Origin: CAZGAQ01 sp964523405
Lineage (GTDB): Bacteria; Planctomycetota; Phycisphaerae; UBA1845; Fen-1342
Direction of reading: 5' to 3'
DNA length: 64,000 nucleotides
NCBI GenBank assembly: GCA_964523405.1
Contig: CAZGAQ010000014.1
Span: forward strand, 55,364 to 119,363
Part shown: positions 1 to 8,136 of the stretch, piece after piece
Layout of the letters: each line of letters opens with the position of its first letter
Numbering within the stretch: the stretch's first letter is position 1
Notes under the pieces: generated by a model
Database searches by the model: none
What the model was told of the DNA's origin: nothing
Seen by the model: only the letters and a program-made list of their open reading frames with translations
Position numbers and translations under genes: made by a program

Positions 1-234
1 GCGCGGCAGCCCTTGGCGCAGTCGGTAGTGACGAGTGCCGACCGGATTCTGAACTGCCTGGATCGCCCGCGTCGAGAGCTAATCCTGACGCTGGCGGCCC
101 GCGCCCTGGTGTGGGGCGGCGCGCTGGCCCCGGGGTGGCTGGACCGCATGTTGTTGTGGTGGCGGTACCGCGAGCGCCACCTCGACGAGCCGCGCTCCGT
201 CGACCGCACCACTTGGCCGGAGGAAGCCCGATGA
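1..234 (+). CDS. 3' end of a gene entering from upstream (possibly a short-chain dehydrogenase)
   Basis: The frame is open from the first base and ends at TGA 232-234, so this is the C-terminal 77 residues of a longer protein whose start lies outside the window. The visible part has a hydrophobic stretch followed by a basic tail (APGWLDRMLLWWRYRERH). That pattern, with the preceding PRRE motif, resembles the C-termini of some short-chain dehydrogenases, but no catalytic motif is present to confirm it. The stop overlaps the ATG of the sugar transferase gene (ATGA at 231-234), so the two are very likely translated together in one envelope-polysaccharide operon. Confidence 0.5.
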   Translation, partial: ARQPLAQSVVTSADRILNCLDRPRRELILTLAARALVWGGALAPGWLDRMLLWWRYRERHLDEPRSVDRTTWPEEAR

Positions 235-1055
235 GTCAGGTGACCGGCGTCAACCCGGAACTGTTGGCGGATTTCCCCGCCCTCCAGGCCCCGGAGCAGG
301 GGGCCACCATCCGCTTGCACTGCCCCGAGCGCACAGCGCGCTTGGACCGGCTTTTCGTTCGCTATTTCGCCGCGCGCCCGGCACCGACGCTGCGGGTCCG
401 CGTCAATCAGGCCCTCAAACGCCTGCTGGATTTCGCCTTCGGCGCGCTGGGCGTACTGACCCTCTGGCCCCTCATCCTCGGTGCGGCCCTGGCAACACTC
501 GGCGACACCGGTCTGCCCGTCTTCTACACGCAAACCCGTCGCATCCAGTTCGGCCGCAAGGCGCGCATCTGGAAAATGCGCACCCTCGTCGTCGGCGCCG
601 ATCGCTCGCTCAGCGCGCTCGTGAGCATCAAGCAGAACGGCCGCTTCCTCAACATCCAGAAGGACGTCTCCAGTTACACGCGCATCGGCCGCCTGCTGGA
701 GCGCCTCTGGATCGTGGAAGTCCCCCAGTTCTGGTGCGTCTTGTGGGGTGCGATGTCCGTCGTCGGCAACCGCCCGATCCCGGACTACGTGATTGAGGCG
801 CTCGGGCCGACACCCGACGTGCTCGCGCGTTTCGCCAGCCCGCAGGGTCTGACCGGTTACGTCCAGATCATCGGACGTGACAACGTGACCGATGCCCAGC
901 GCACGGCCCTCGAGGCCCACTACTCCCGCATCTATGAGCACGGAAACGTGTTCATCGAGGACCTGCGCATCATCGCGCTGACCGTCCTGGCGTATCTCGG
1001 CCTGGGCCGCGAGCGCACGGTCGAAGACTTCCTGAATTCCGGTGCCGGCTTATGA
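231..1055 (+). CDS. Undecaprenyl-phosphate sugar-phosphate transferase (bacterial sugar transferase family)
   Basis: A 274-residue membrane enzyme of the WcaJ/PglC-type family (PF02397). Known members transfer a sugar-1-phosphate from a nucleotide sugar to undecaprenyl phosphate, the first step of exopolysaccharide or O-unit assembly. The family pattern is visible: KRLLDF before a hydrophobic segment at residues 66-90, then PVFYTQTRRIQFGRKARIWK, KMRTL, the acidic VEVPQFWCVLWGAMSVVGNRP block (family DELPQLWNVLKGDMSLVGPRP) and a final GLTGYVQI segment. The usual DE of DELPQ reads VE here, a small departure. I chose ATG 231 over upstream in-frame starts because it overlaps the previous stop as ATGA. 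The gene's own stop overlaps the next start in the same way. Confidence 0.87.
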   Translation: MSQVTGVNPELLADFPALQAPEQGATIRLHCPERTARLDRLFVRYFAARPAPTLRVRVNQALKRLLDFAFGALGVLTLWPLILGAALATLGDTGLPVFYTQTRRIQFGRKARIWKMRTLVVGADRSLSALVSIKQNGRFLNIQKDVSSYTRIGRLLERLWIVEVPQFWCVLWGAMSVVGNRPIPDYVIEALGPTPDVLARFASPQGLTGYVQIIGRDNVTDAQRTALEAHYSRIYEHGNVFIEDLRIIALTVLAYLGLGRERTVEDFLNSGAGL

Positions 1056-2353
1056 ACCTGCCGATTCTCCCCAACTCGCCCCCTGCCCCGCCCTCGTCCG
1101 CGGTGACAAGCCCCGTGGGGCTCGCCCCCCGCGCGCCCGCGCGCGGCTGGAGCGAGCGTTGGAGCCGCCTGAAGCACCACGTCCGCATTTTGCTGGGCGC
1201 GCGGACCCGCGATCAGGCACTCACCGGACCACTCTACGTCCAGGTCGGCGTGGCGGATGCCTGCAACTACCGCTGCCAGTTCTGTTGGGACCACCCGTCC
1301 TATGTCGAGGACGGCAGCCCCTACCCCGACGATATCGCGCGCATCTACTATGCCTCCCAGCCCGACCGCTACGACCGTACGCACATGACCTGGGAGATGT
1401 TCACCCCGCTCGTGGACGACCTGCACGCCCTTGGCACGCGCAAACTCAAGTTCATCGGCCGCGGCGAGTCGTTCCTCAACCGCCGCTTCGTCGATATGGT
1501 GCAGTACGCCAAACGCAAGCGCTTCAACTGCACCGTGACGACCAATGGCTCGCTGATGAAACGCGAAGACATACGCACACTCGTGCGGGCGGGCCTCAAC
1601 GAGTTGTTCGTCAGCATCAATGCCGCCAGTCCGACGGTTTATAACGAGGTCCACCTGGGCACGAAACCCGGCGCATTTGAGAAGGTGACCGCCGCCACCG
1701 CCGCCGTGGCCGAGGAGAAGGCGCGCGCCCGTACCCATCGCCCGTTCGTCAACGCCAGCTTCGTGATCCAGAAGAACAACTACCACCAGATCCCGGACAT
1801 GGTGCGGCTGGCGCACGCGGTCGGTGCGCAGCGCGTGCTCTTCAACTACATCTACGCCTACGAGGGCACACAGTTCCTGGTGCCGACGACCGCGGACAAC
1901 ACCCGCATCGACCGCGAACTGCTGCCGGAAGCCGAACGGCTGGCGGCCGAGTACGGCCTGGAAGTCAACGCCAGTCTCTTTCGGGATCGCTTCATCGCCC
2001 CGTCGCAATGGAAGGCGATTCACCAGAAAGTCCCGTGCTACGTGGGCTGGTACTTCGCCATCGTCCTCGCCGACGGCACCGTGAACCCGTGCTGCCAATG
2101 CCTGCGGACCGTCGGCTCGCTGAACACGCAGCGCTTCCGGGACATCTGGTATGGCGCGCTGTATCAGACCTTCCGCGCCGAGGCCAGCGATCTCGTCACC
2201 CGGCAGCAGGAAGTCCCCGGCTGCCACTGCTACGACTGCGGCATGGCCCCGCACAACCTCACGATGCACCGTGTGCTGCACCCACTCTCCGCGGCTGGCA
2301 ACGGACACGCGCGCTTCGGACTGCGGGATTTGCGGCGCTTCATTGGACGCTAG
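1052..2353 (+). CDS. Radical SAM protein with SPASM-type C-terminal cysteines
   Basis: A 433-residue radical SAM protein. The cluster motif CNYRCQFC (CxxxCxxC) lies at residues 71-78, followed by strands typical of the partial TIM barrel (KLKFIGRGESFLNRR, CTVTTNGSLM, ELFVSINAASPTVYNEV). The C-terminal third holds two further cysteine groups (VPCYVGWYF with NPCCQCL, and GCHCYDCGM), the pattern of a SPASM domain with auxiliary Fe-S clusters. Known relatives modify peptides or carry out difficult sugar chemistry. Being coupled (ATGA, 1052-1055) to a sugar transferase and followed by a nucleotidyltransferase suggests a role in modifying or attaching the polysaccharide. The substrate cannot be read from sequence. 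Confidence 0.85.
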   Translation: MNLPILPNSPPAPPSSAVTSPVGLAPRAPARGWSERWSRLKHHVRILLGARTRDQALTGPLYVQVGVADACNYRCQFCWDHPSYVEDGSPYPDDIARIYYASQPDRYDRTHMTWEMFTPLVDDLHALGTRKLKFIGRGESFLNRRFVDMVQYAKRKRFNCTVTTNGSLMKREDIRTLVRAGLNELFVSINAASPTVYNEVHLGTKPGAFEKVTAATAAVAEEKARARTHRPFVNASFVIQKNNYHQIPDMVRLAHAVGAQRVLFNYIYAYEGTQFLVPTTADNTRIDRELLPEAERLAAEYGLEVNASLFRDRFIAPSQWKAIHQKVPCYVGWYFAIVLADGTVNPCCQCLRTVGSLNTQRFRDIWYGALYQTFRAEASDLVTRQQEVPGCHCYDCGMAPHNLTMHRVLHPLSAAGNGHARFGLRDLRRFIGR

Positions 2354-2358
2354 GGACG

Positions 2359-2378
2359 GGCCGCGGGAGGCCGCGGCC
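2359..2378. terminator. GC hairpin directly after the radical SAM stop
   Basis: An 8-bp perfect stem (GGCCGCGG / CCGCGGCC) closes a GAGG loop five bases after the stop codon. There is no T-run, so it may act as a Rho-assisted terminator, an mRNA 3' stabiliser, or simply separate the coupled genes from the nucleotidyltransferase 130 bp downstream. Confidence 0.35.
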
Positions 2379-2509
2379 GCTCCGACATGTACCGTCGGCC
2401 CCCCGCGGCCGACGTGGATGGCGGTGACACGCCGAAACGCTGGTCTCGCAGGGCCCTGACTGCGAATCCAGAAACGGCACACCGTCTCCGGGAAGCAAGG
2501 AGTCCCCAC

Positions 2510-3589
2510 ATGGCCTCGCACACGAGCGGCGAATTCGAAGGCATCATCCTCGCGGCCGGACGCGGCACGCGCATGGCACCGTTCTCCGAGCGCTACCCCA
2601 AGCCGCTCCTGCCCGTCGCCAACAAGCCGCTCATCCACCACCAGATCGAATACCTGCGCAGCCTCGGCGTGACCCGCGTGTTCATCGTTATCGGACACCT
2701 CGGACACGAGATCGCCCTCGACGTCCGCCGCGGCGAAGCCCTCGGCGTGCGCGTTGAATACGTCGAACAAGAACGCGCCCACGGCATCGCCCACGCCCTC
2801 ATGCAGGTGGAAGCGCGTATCACCCGGCCGTTCGTACTCATCCTCGGCGACATCTACTTCGAGGTCGACGAGCGCACCAACCCACTCACCAGCATGCAGG
2901 CCGAAGGGGCCGCCGGCTTCCTCGCCGTCATGCGCGAGTCCGACCCGCGGCTGCTCCAGCGCAACTTCGCCGTTCACATGGACGACACCGGCCGCGTCCG
3001 GCGCGTCATCGAGAAGCCCCGTTTCCCGAATTCGCCCTGGAAAGGCTGTGGCATCTACGCGTTCGACGTGTCCTTCTTCGACGCCGTGCGCCGCACGCCG
3101 CGCAGCGCCGGCCGCGACGAGTTCGAGCTCACCAGCGCCGTGCAGATCTTCATTGAGGACGGCGCCCCCGTCATTGCCCGGCCACTCGTACAATGCGACA
3201 TCAACCTGACGTTCCCCTACGACCTGTTGCAGGCCAATCTCCGGCGACTGCGCGGCGCGGACTCCCGCGGCCTGATCGCGCCGGACGCGGAGATCCACCC
3301 GGGTGCGCGGTTGAGTCGCTGCATCGTCGGCCCCGGAGCGCGCATCGCAACGCCGGTATCGCTCCAGAACACGCTGTTGTTCCCCGGCGCCCGCGTCGAC
3401 GTGACCGAGCCGATCGACCGCGCGGTCATTACCGGTGAGCAGATTGTCGATTGTCGCTACTGGATCAACGACGACGGACTTCCTTCAGCCAGTGGCGCCC
3501 GGACCAATGGGCACGCCGAGAAGCCTGCCGCGCCCAGCCCCGCCCCCCTGGCCGCAATGCGCGGCGCCGTAACGTGGTCCGGACGCTAG
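2510..3589 (+). CDS. Sugar-phosphate nucleotidyltransferase (NTP_transferase family)
   Basis: A 359-residue cytoplasmic enzyme. The N-terminal nucleotidyltransferase signature is complete (LAAGRGTRMAPFSERYPKPL from residue 14). LGDIYFEVDE carries the metal-binding Asp. The RVRRVIEKP and GCGIYAFD segments match glucose-1-phosphate thymidylyltransferase and mannose-1-phosphate guanylyltransferase relatives. After residue 245 the sequence turns into hexapeptide-like repeats (IHPGARLSRCIVGPGARIATPVS), i.e. a short left-handed beta-helix, and the last 40 residues are a Pro/Ala-rich tail. I chose ATG 2510 because AAGGAG lies 8 bases upstream; the in-frame extension before it has no family similarity. 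It probably makes the activated sugar used by the upstream transferase. Confidence 0.85.
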   Translation: MASHTSGEFEGIILAAGRGTRMAPFSERYPKPLLPVANKPLIHHQIEYLRSLGVTRVFIVIGHLGHEIALDVRRGEALGVRVEYVEQERAHGIAHALMQVEARITRPFVLILGDIYFEVDERTNPLTSMQAEGAAGFLAVMRESDPRLLQRNFAVHMDDTGRVRRVIEKPRFPNSPWKGCGIYAFDVSFFDAVRRTPRSAGRDEFELTSAVQIFIEDGAPVIARPLVQCDINLTFPYDLLQANLRRLRGADSRGLIAPDAEIHPGARLSRCIVGPGARIATPVSLQNTLLFPGARVDVTEPIDRAVITGEQIVDCRYWINDDGLPSASGARTNGHAEKPAAPSPAPLAAMRGAVTWSGR

Positions 3590-3626
3590 ACCGGATTCGC
3601 AAACGCTCGGTGGCTGCATAGCGCCA

Positions 3627-3656
3627 GGCCTCCGCCCGCCCCGCGCGCGGAGAGCC
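3627..3656. terminator. Hairpin between convergent genes
   Basis: GGCCTCCGC pairs with GCGGAG-A-GCC across an 11-base loop, in the 118-bp space between the ends of the nucleotidyltransferase (+) and epimerase (-) genes. Position and stem suggest a shared terminator, but there is no T-run on either side. Confidence 0.35.
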
Positions 3657-3707
3657 GCCGGGCGAGAAATGCCATCTCCTGCGCAGCGCGCCAGGAGCGA
3701 AACCGAT

Positions 3708-4181
3708 CTAGCTGGGCGCGACGGTCTCGCCTGTCGCCGGCCGCCACACGTACGGAATGCTCGGATCGTCCGCCGCCAGCCGCCGCTCGTCCGGCTGAGC
3801 ATGATCGTACGGCTCTGACAGAAGGCTGAGCACCACGGTCTCGTCTCGGCTCACGCCCTGAAAGCCGTGATACACGTACGGCGGAACACGAATCAGTAAC
3901 GGCTCCTGCTCGCCCGTGAGAAACTCGTCGATCTCGCGATAGGTCGCTGATTCCGGGCGCGCATCAAACAAGGCCACGCGCGCCAGCCCCCGGATGCCAA
4001 CCAGCGTGTCCGTCAGCCGCTCGTGACAGTGCCACGCCTTCACCACCCCCGCATACGCCGTCGCCAGGTGCACCTGCCCAAACCCGGAGAACAACGGCTC
4101 ATCCCGACGCAGCACCTCCAGCAACCGCCCGCGGCTGTCGGCCACCATGCGCAACCGCTTCGTCCCAACACCTTCGATCAC
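3708..4181 (-). CDS. dTDP-4-dehydrorhamnose 3,5-epimerase-like cupin (RmlC family)
   Basis: A 157-residue cupin. Family features are FSGFGQVHLATAYAGVVKAWHCHERLTDTLVGIRGLARVALFD, holding the WHxH-type metal/substrate motif, and the later VPPYVYHGFQGVS, which matches the PxGxxHGF block of RmlC-type epimerases. Family members epimerise C3 and C5 of dTDP-4-keto-6-deoxyhexoses, consistent with the polysaccharide genes beside it. I chose GTG 4181 because a GAGGCGAGG element sits about 10 bases upstream. The open frame continues another 300 bases, but that stretch is Arg/Gly-rich and unlike the family, so I left it out. Confidence 0.75.
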   Translation of the reverse strand: MIEGVGTKRLRMVADSRGRLLEVLRRDEPLFSGFGQVHLATAYAGVVKAWHCHERLTDTLVGIRGLARVALFDARPESATYREIDEFLTGEQEPLLIRVPPYVYHGFQGVSRDETVVLSLLSEPYDHAQPDERRLAADDPSIPYVWRPATGETVAPS

Positions 4182-4565
4182 GCCCAGCACACCTCGCCTC
4201 CCCCCATGACCCGACAGAAGTATAGGCCCCTGCCCGGCCCCTCCCCACCGCAACACCGCCAACACCATCCCCCGCGGATCAAGCACCCCCGGCTCGTCGC
4301 GGGCCGCCAGGATTCTCGCTCGCACTCCGTCCGCGGGAGTCCGTTCCCGCGTGCGGGCGCCCCCGCGTATCCCTCTGCGCCTTGAACGCGAGTCTTCCCC
4401 GGTGCGGCCCGGCCGCGTGCCAACCCACGTCCTCCGCGCAACAAGCCCGCTGGCGACAACCCGGCTCCCCTGGCCATCCACTTCTCCCCCTTCGCGCCCG
4501 TTGTTTCCGCGCGGTGAACTACCGCTCCAGGATGACCGGACCGCCGTAACTCGCGGTGCACTTGT
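4182..4565. other. Gene-free stretch between epimerase and acetyltransferase
   Basis: About 380 bases upstream of the epimerase start and downstream of the acetyltransferase stop. Frames are open on the minus strand but encode Arg/Gly-rich text with no similarity I recognise. I see no clear promoter, repeat or RNA here. Confidence 0.5.
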
Positions 4566-5087
4566 TCACATGGCCTCCTCGAACACTACCGGATACCGCA
4601 CGACGCCACCCACCCCCGCTAACGCCCCTGCCTGCAGCTCCTGCACCATGAATGCTTCTTCCGGCACCGCGTATTCGCAGGTGATCCCGTACCGACTGGC
4701 CCGTACGAACCCAAATCGCGGGTAATACTCCGGGTGACCCAGCACATTGACGTTCGTCTCCCCTGCCGCTCGGCACGCCGCCAGCCCCGTTCGCACCAGC
4801 GCCCCACCCACACCACGCCTTTGCCACTCCGGCCGGACAGCCATCGGCGCCAGGCACGCGCTCGCCACCTGCTCCCCGGCCGCCGTGTGAATGTACACCC
4901 GTGTGAACAAAATGTGCCCCACGACGCACCCCGCCTCCTCCGCCACCAGTGACAACCCGGCCAGATGCGTCGGCCCCGCGCGCAGCGCCTCCACCAGCCG
5001 TGCCTCCGACTCGCGCCCGAAGGCCAGCGCGTTGATCTCAAACACGGCCGGATAGTCCGCCGGCAGTTCCGGGTGAATCTGGATCAT
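4566..5087 (-). CDS. GNAT family N-acetyltransferase (YhbS-like)
   Basis: A 173-residue acetyltransferase of the GNAT fold. It begins IHPELPADYPAVFEINALAFGRESEARLVEALR, typical of the YhbS-like group, followed by VVGHILFTRV and LAPMAVRPEWQRRGVGGALV, the acetyl-CoA pyrophosphate-binding motif (Q/RxxGxG/A). The GHPEYYPRFGF segment is also characteristic of that group. The acceptor substrate is unknown. ATG 5087 is preferred because upstream codons give no family match. It is transcribed alone; neighbours give no clear functional link. Confidence 0.85.
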   Translation of the reverse strand: MIQIHPELPADYPAVFEINALAFGRESEARLVEALRAGPTHLAGLSLVAEEAGCVVGHILFTRVYIHTAAGEQVASACLAPMAVRPEWQRRGVGGALVRTGLAACRAAGETNVNVLGHPEYYPRFGFVRASRYGITCEYAVPEEAFMVQELQAGALAGVGGVVRYPVVFEEAM

Positions 5088-5592
5088 GGCGACGATCCTA
5101 CCGGCCGCACGGGCGAGGCGTGAGCGCGGCGCCCGGCACATTGCGGGCGTGCCGAGACAGGGCAAGTCTGGCGTTCTGCGAAGCCCCCCGCGCTCGTGCG
5201 AATTCCACGGATGCGTCCACCCCGCAACCTACTGTCTGCGTCCGCGCCTGGCCCGCCCCAGCCCGCTCCTCGTTCTGCGTAATTCCCCACTCTCCCTCCG
5301 CCGCGCCCCTTAATCTCTGCTTCTTCCCTTCGTGTCCTTTGGCCCTTCGTGACGTACAGCTGCGCCAGAATGCCACGAGAACACGGAACGCCGATGTGGG
5401 CTCCGTCTTCCTTAGTGCGGCTTCACGAAAGGTGCGTTGCCCCTAAGCGTCAGCCCTCCGCCTGCCCCGAACGACTCTGAGGGGCGCCTGACGAAGGCTG
5501 CCCATTCCGGAGCACCACACGTGAAGTGAAACCGCTCTGGCGTCCGCGGCAGCCCTGCCGCCGCGCAACGTCTCCGCCCCCGTCGTCACACC
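5088..5592. other. Gene-free stretch holding one copy of a dispersed hairpin
   Basis: About 500 bases between the acetyltransferase start and the phosphorylase stop, with no credible coding frame. Part of it is C/T-rich (5280-5350). The only structure I can point to is the CGTCAG...CTGACG inverted repeat at 5448-5493. Confidence 0.5.
5448..5493. repeat. CGTCAG...CTGACG intergenic hairpin, copy 1
   Basis: CGTCAG (5448-5453) and CTGACG (5488-5493) form the ends of an imperfect hairpin with GCCCTC/GAGGGGC inside. The 5' text AGCGTCAGCCCTCCG recurs at 28698-28711. This copy lies about 100 bases past the stop of the minus-strand phosphorylase gene, so a 3'-end role is possible. Confidence 0.4.
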
Positions 5593-8016
5593 TCACGCCA
5601 CCCGCACGTGCACCTCGTGCCGGCCCCCGGCCTGCGCCGGCGGCGCAATCACGTTGCCGCTTAGCCGCACGCCGTCCAACGCCACTTCGACGCCCGGCTT
5701 CGCGCCCGCCGCGGCCCGCTCAATCACAAAATGGTACGTGCTGCCACGGTACGGCCGCACCATCTCCGCGCGTGTCCACGCTGGCGGCAGACACGGCTGG
5801 ACATGCAACCCGTCCCATTCCGTCCGCACGCCGAGCACGTATTGCGTCACCACGCGATGCAGCCACTGCGCCGAGCCCGTGTACCACGTCCAGCCCGCGC
5901 GCCCGTGGTGCGGCGAGTCCGGACCGTCCACGTTCCCCGGCAACACGTACGGCTCCGCCCAGTACCGTTCCGGATCCTTCAGCGCCGGGTTGATCGCGGT
6001 TAGCAAGTTTCCGACCAGCTCCGCGTCACCCGCCTTGGCCGCCGCCGCGATCGCCCACGTGGCGGCATGCGTGTACACACCGCCGTTCTCGCGCAGCCCC
6101 GGCGCGTACCGGGTGATGTACCCAACCTGCTCGATCGGCTCGTCGAACGCCGGCGCCAGCAGCAGCGCCCCCGCGGGCGAAACCAGATGGTCGCGCACCG
6201 CCTGCATGCACTGCGCCGCCCGGTTCGGCGGCGCGATATCGTTCAGAATCGCCCACACCTGCGTGTTGAGATACACGCGGCACACGCGATTCTTGTGGCT
6301 GCCCAGAACTTCGCCGTCATCGCGCGTCGCACAGATGTACCACTTGCCGTCCCAGCCGTGAGCGTTGATCGCCACGATCAACTTGTCACGCCGCTGCACG
6401 CAGTCCGCTGCCAAATCGGCTGCGCCCGTGCGGCGGTAGATCTCCGCCCAATCCGCCAGCAGCCCGGCCAGGAACTGCCCCAGCCACACCGACTCACCGC
6501 GCTCCTGCAGCCCAACCGCGCTGAGTCCATCGTTCCAGTCGCCGGCGCCAATATACGGCAACCCGCGCGGGCTGATCCGTCCAAACACACGCGCGAAGGC
6601 GCGCCGCACGTGCTCGCGCAGTGGCTGCGGCTGTGCGTCGTCGAGGAACGGCGTCGCGTCGTTCAGCACGTCGAGGTTGCCCGTCTCCTTGATATAGTTC
6701 GCCGTCACGAACGCCAGCCACAGCAGGTCGTCCGTCATCCGCGTGATGTGACCCTGCTCCGACAGCGGATGCCACCAGTGATACACGGAACCATCGGCGA
6801 ACTGGTGCGCCGCGTGCAGGTTGAGCTGCTGGCGGCAACGCGCCGGGTCGATCGTCAGCCAGACCTGCGAGTCCTGGAGCTGGTCGCGGAAGCCGTACGC
6901 GCCGCTCTGCTGGTAGTAACCCGCGCGGCCCCACAGCCGCCCTGCGATTGCCTGGTAACGCACCCAGTCGTTCGTCAGGAAGTTCAGCGTCGGCTCGGGC
7001 GTGTCGATCCGGTGCGCCGCCAGGCGCCCCTGCCAGCCAGCACGCACCTCCTCCAGCGCACGGTCCATCTTGTCCACGTGCAGCGACTGGTCTAGCGTCT
7101 GCTCGACCTCCGCCCGTGACGAACCGACTGCCAGCGCATAGCCCAACGGCTTGCGCTGCCCCGGCCGCAACTCGATCACGCTGCGCAGCGCCGCAATCGC
7201 ATCCTCGTGCCGCCCAAACTGCGGCTTCCACTGATCCTGCGAGATCGCCGCCGGTGAGCCGTACTCGCCGTAGCGTCCCAGGAACGCGGCCTTGTCACCC
7301 TGCGCCGCGGCAATCGGCTCGGTGCAGGCCAGCGCGCTGGTGTACGGAAAACTCACATTCCAGTGTCCGTACTGGCGTGAGGGGACCTCCCACATATGGT
7401 TGCGCGCGAAGATCGCGCGCCGGTCCGCAGCGAACTCCGTCTCGATGAACAGCTTGTGAAACTCGCGACGCGGCGACGGCGCGACGCCGCAACACCACTC
7501 CAGAAAGGCCGTCAGCTCCAGGCGCCGCGGACGATCCGTCAGGTTGTGCAACTCCACGCGCCAGAATTCGACGGTGTCGCGCGCATGGCAGAACAGCGTC
7601 CAGCGTGCGGCGATACCGAAGCACGTCGTACGGAACGTCGTGTATCCCAACCCATGCTGGCATTCGAACTGCTCGAACGCCGGCCAAACCGGCGCCGGCG
7701 ACAGCGACCACACTTCGCCGCTGTCCACATCGCGCACGTACAGGAACTTGCCCGAACGATCCTGCGCTAAGTCTTGCTCCCAACGAGTAATAACGGCGAG
7801 CTGCGAATTGTCGACCCACGAAAAGCCACTGCCCGTCTGGCTCACCGCCAGCCCGAAGCGGGGATTTGCTACGAGGTTAACCCACGGCCGCGGCGTGCGC
7901 GGATCAGTGATGCGAAACTCAGTCCCGTCGGCGGCGAAGTAGCCGTAGCGGCTTGCGGCCGCAGGTGACGGCTGGGGCGCGCCGAGATCGGGAGTAGGCC
8001 TCACGACGGTACTCAT
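5593..8016 (-). CDS. GH94 family glycoside phosphorylase
   Basis: An 807-residue protein of glycoside hydrolase family 94 (formerly GT36), which phosphorolyses beta-glucosides such as cellobiose, laminaribiose, chitobiose or sophoro-oligosaccharides to a sugar-1-phosphate. It opens with RYGYFAADGTEFRITDPRTPRPWVN, has the N-terminal beta-sandwich region to about residue 300, and an (alpha/alpha)6 catalytic region. GAGDWNDGL contains the presumed general acid Asp near residue 493, close to its place in cellobiose phosphorylase. ENGGVYTHAATW and HHGRAGWTWYTGSAQW are late family blocks. No signal peptide, so cytoplasmic. ATG 8016 has AAGGA 10 bases upstream. Preceded by its own promoter and LacI-type operator. 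The acceptor specificity is inferred only from the neighbouring glucanase. Confidence 0.88.
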   Translation of the reverse strand: MSTVVRPTPDLGAPQPSPAAASRYGYFAADGTEFRITDPRTPRPWVNLVANPRFGLAVSQTGSGFSWVDNSQLAVITRWEQDLAQDRSGKFLYVRDVDSGEVWSLSPAPVWPAFEQFECQHGLGYTTFRTTCFGIAARWTLFCHARDTVEFWRVELHNLTDRPRRLELTAFLEWCCGVAPSPRREFHKLFIETEFAADRRAIFARNHMWEVPSRQYGHWNVSFPYTSALACTEPIAAAQGDKAAFLGRYGEYGSPAAISQDQWKPQFGRHEDAIAALRSVIELRPGQRKPLGYALAVGSSRAEVEQTLDQSLHVDKMDRALEEVRAGWQGRLAAHRIDTPEPTLNFLTNDWVRYQAIAGRLWGRAGYYQQSGAYGFRDQLQDSQVWLTIDPARCRQQLNLHAAHQFADGSVYHWWHPLSEQGHITRMTDDLLWLAFVTANYIKETGNLDVLNDATPFLDDAQPQPLREHVRRAFARVFGRISPRGLPYIGAGDWNDGLSAVGLQERGESVWLGQFLAGLLADWAEIYRRTGAADLAADCVQRRDKLIVAINAHGWDGKWYICATRDDGEVLGSHKNRVCRVYLNTQVWAILNDIAPPNRAAQCMQAVRDHLVSPAGALLLAPAFDEPIEQVGYITRYAPGLRENGGVYTHAATWAIAAAAKAGDAELVGNLLTAINPALKDPERYWAEPYVLPGNVDGPDSPHHGRAGWTWYTGSAQWLHRVVTQYVLGVRTEWDGLHVQPCLPPAWTRAEMVRPYRGSTYHFVIERAAAGAKPGVEVALDGVRLSGNVIAPPAQAGGRHEVHVRVA

Positions 8017-8074
8017 ATGGCACGGTCCTTGTGCAAGCAAGTGTGCTGCGGCCAAGACATAGCTGCCGCAACAC

Positions 8075-8088
8075 TGAAAGCGCTTTCA
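8075..8088 (-). promoter_or_regulatory. LacI-family operator upstream of the phosphorylase gene
   Basis: A perfect 14-bp palindrome, TGAAAGCGCTTTCA, with the central CG of LacI/GalR-family operators. It sits just downstream of the predicted -10 box, 59 bases before the start codon, where a bound repressor would block initiation. The LacI-type gene at 9663 is the obvious candidate regulator. Confidence 0.75.
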
Positions 8089-8117
8089 AGAATACCCTAC
8101 TCTGCAGCACAAGTCAA
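8089..8117 (-). promoter_or_regulatory. Sigma-70-type promoter of the phosphorylase gene
   Basis: Read on the minus strand: -35 TTGACT (8112-8117), a 17-base spacer, and -10 TATTCT (8089-8094), directly followed by the operator palindrome. The promoter lies between the glucanase stop and the phosphorylase start, so the phosphorylase has its own promoter. Confidence 0.65.
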
Positions 8118-8136
8118 ACTCTTTGTCGTGAGTTCG

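Noticed and set aside
932..3298. 788-codon minus-strand open frame
   Set aside because: It lies opposite the sugar transferase, radical SAM and nucleotidyltransferase genes; its Val/Ala/Gly/Arg-rich text is the usual product of an antisense frame in GC-rich coding DNA.
4182..4481. N-terminal extension of the epimerase
   Set aside because: The frame is open but the text is Arg/Gly-rich, no relative of this size is expected to carry it, and a good ribosome-binding site precedes GTG 4181.
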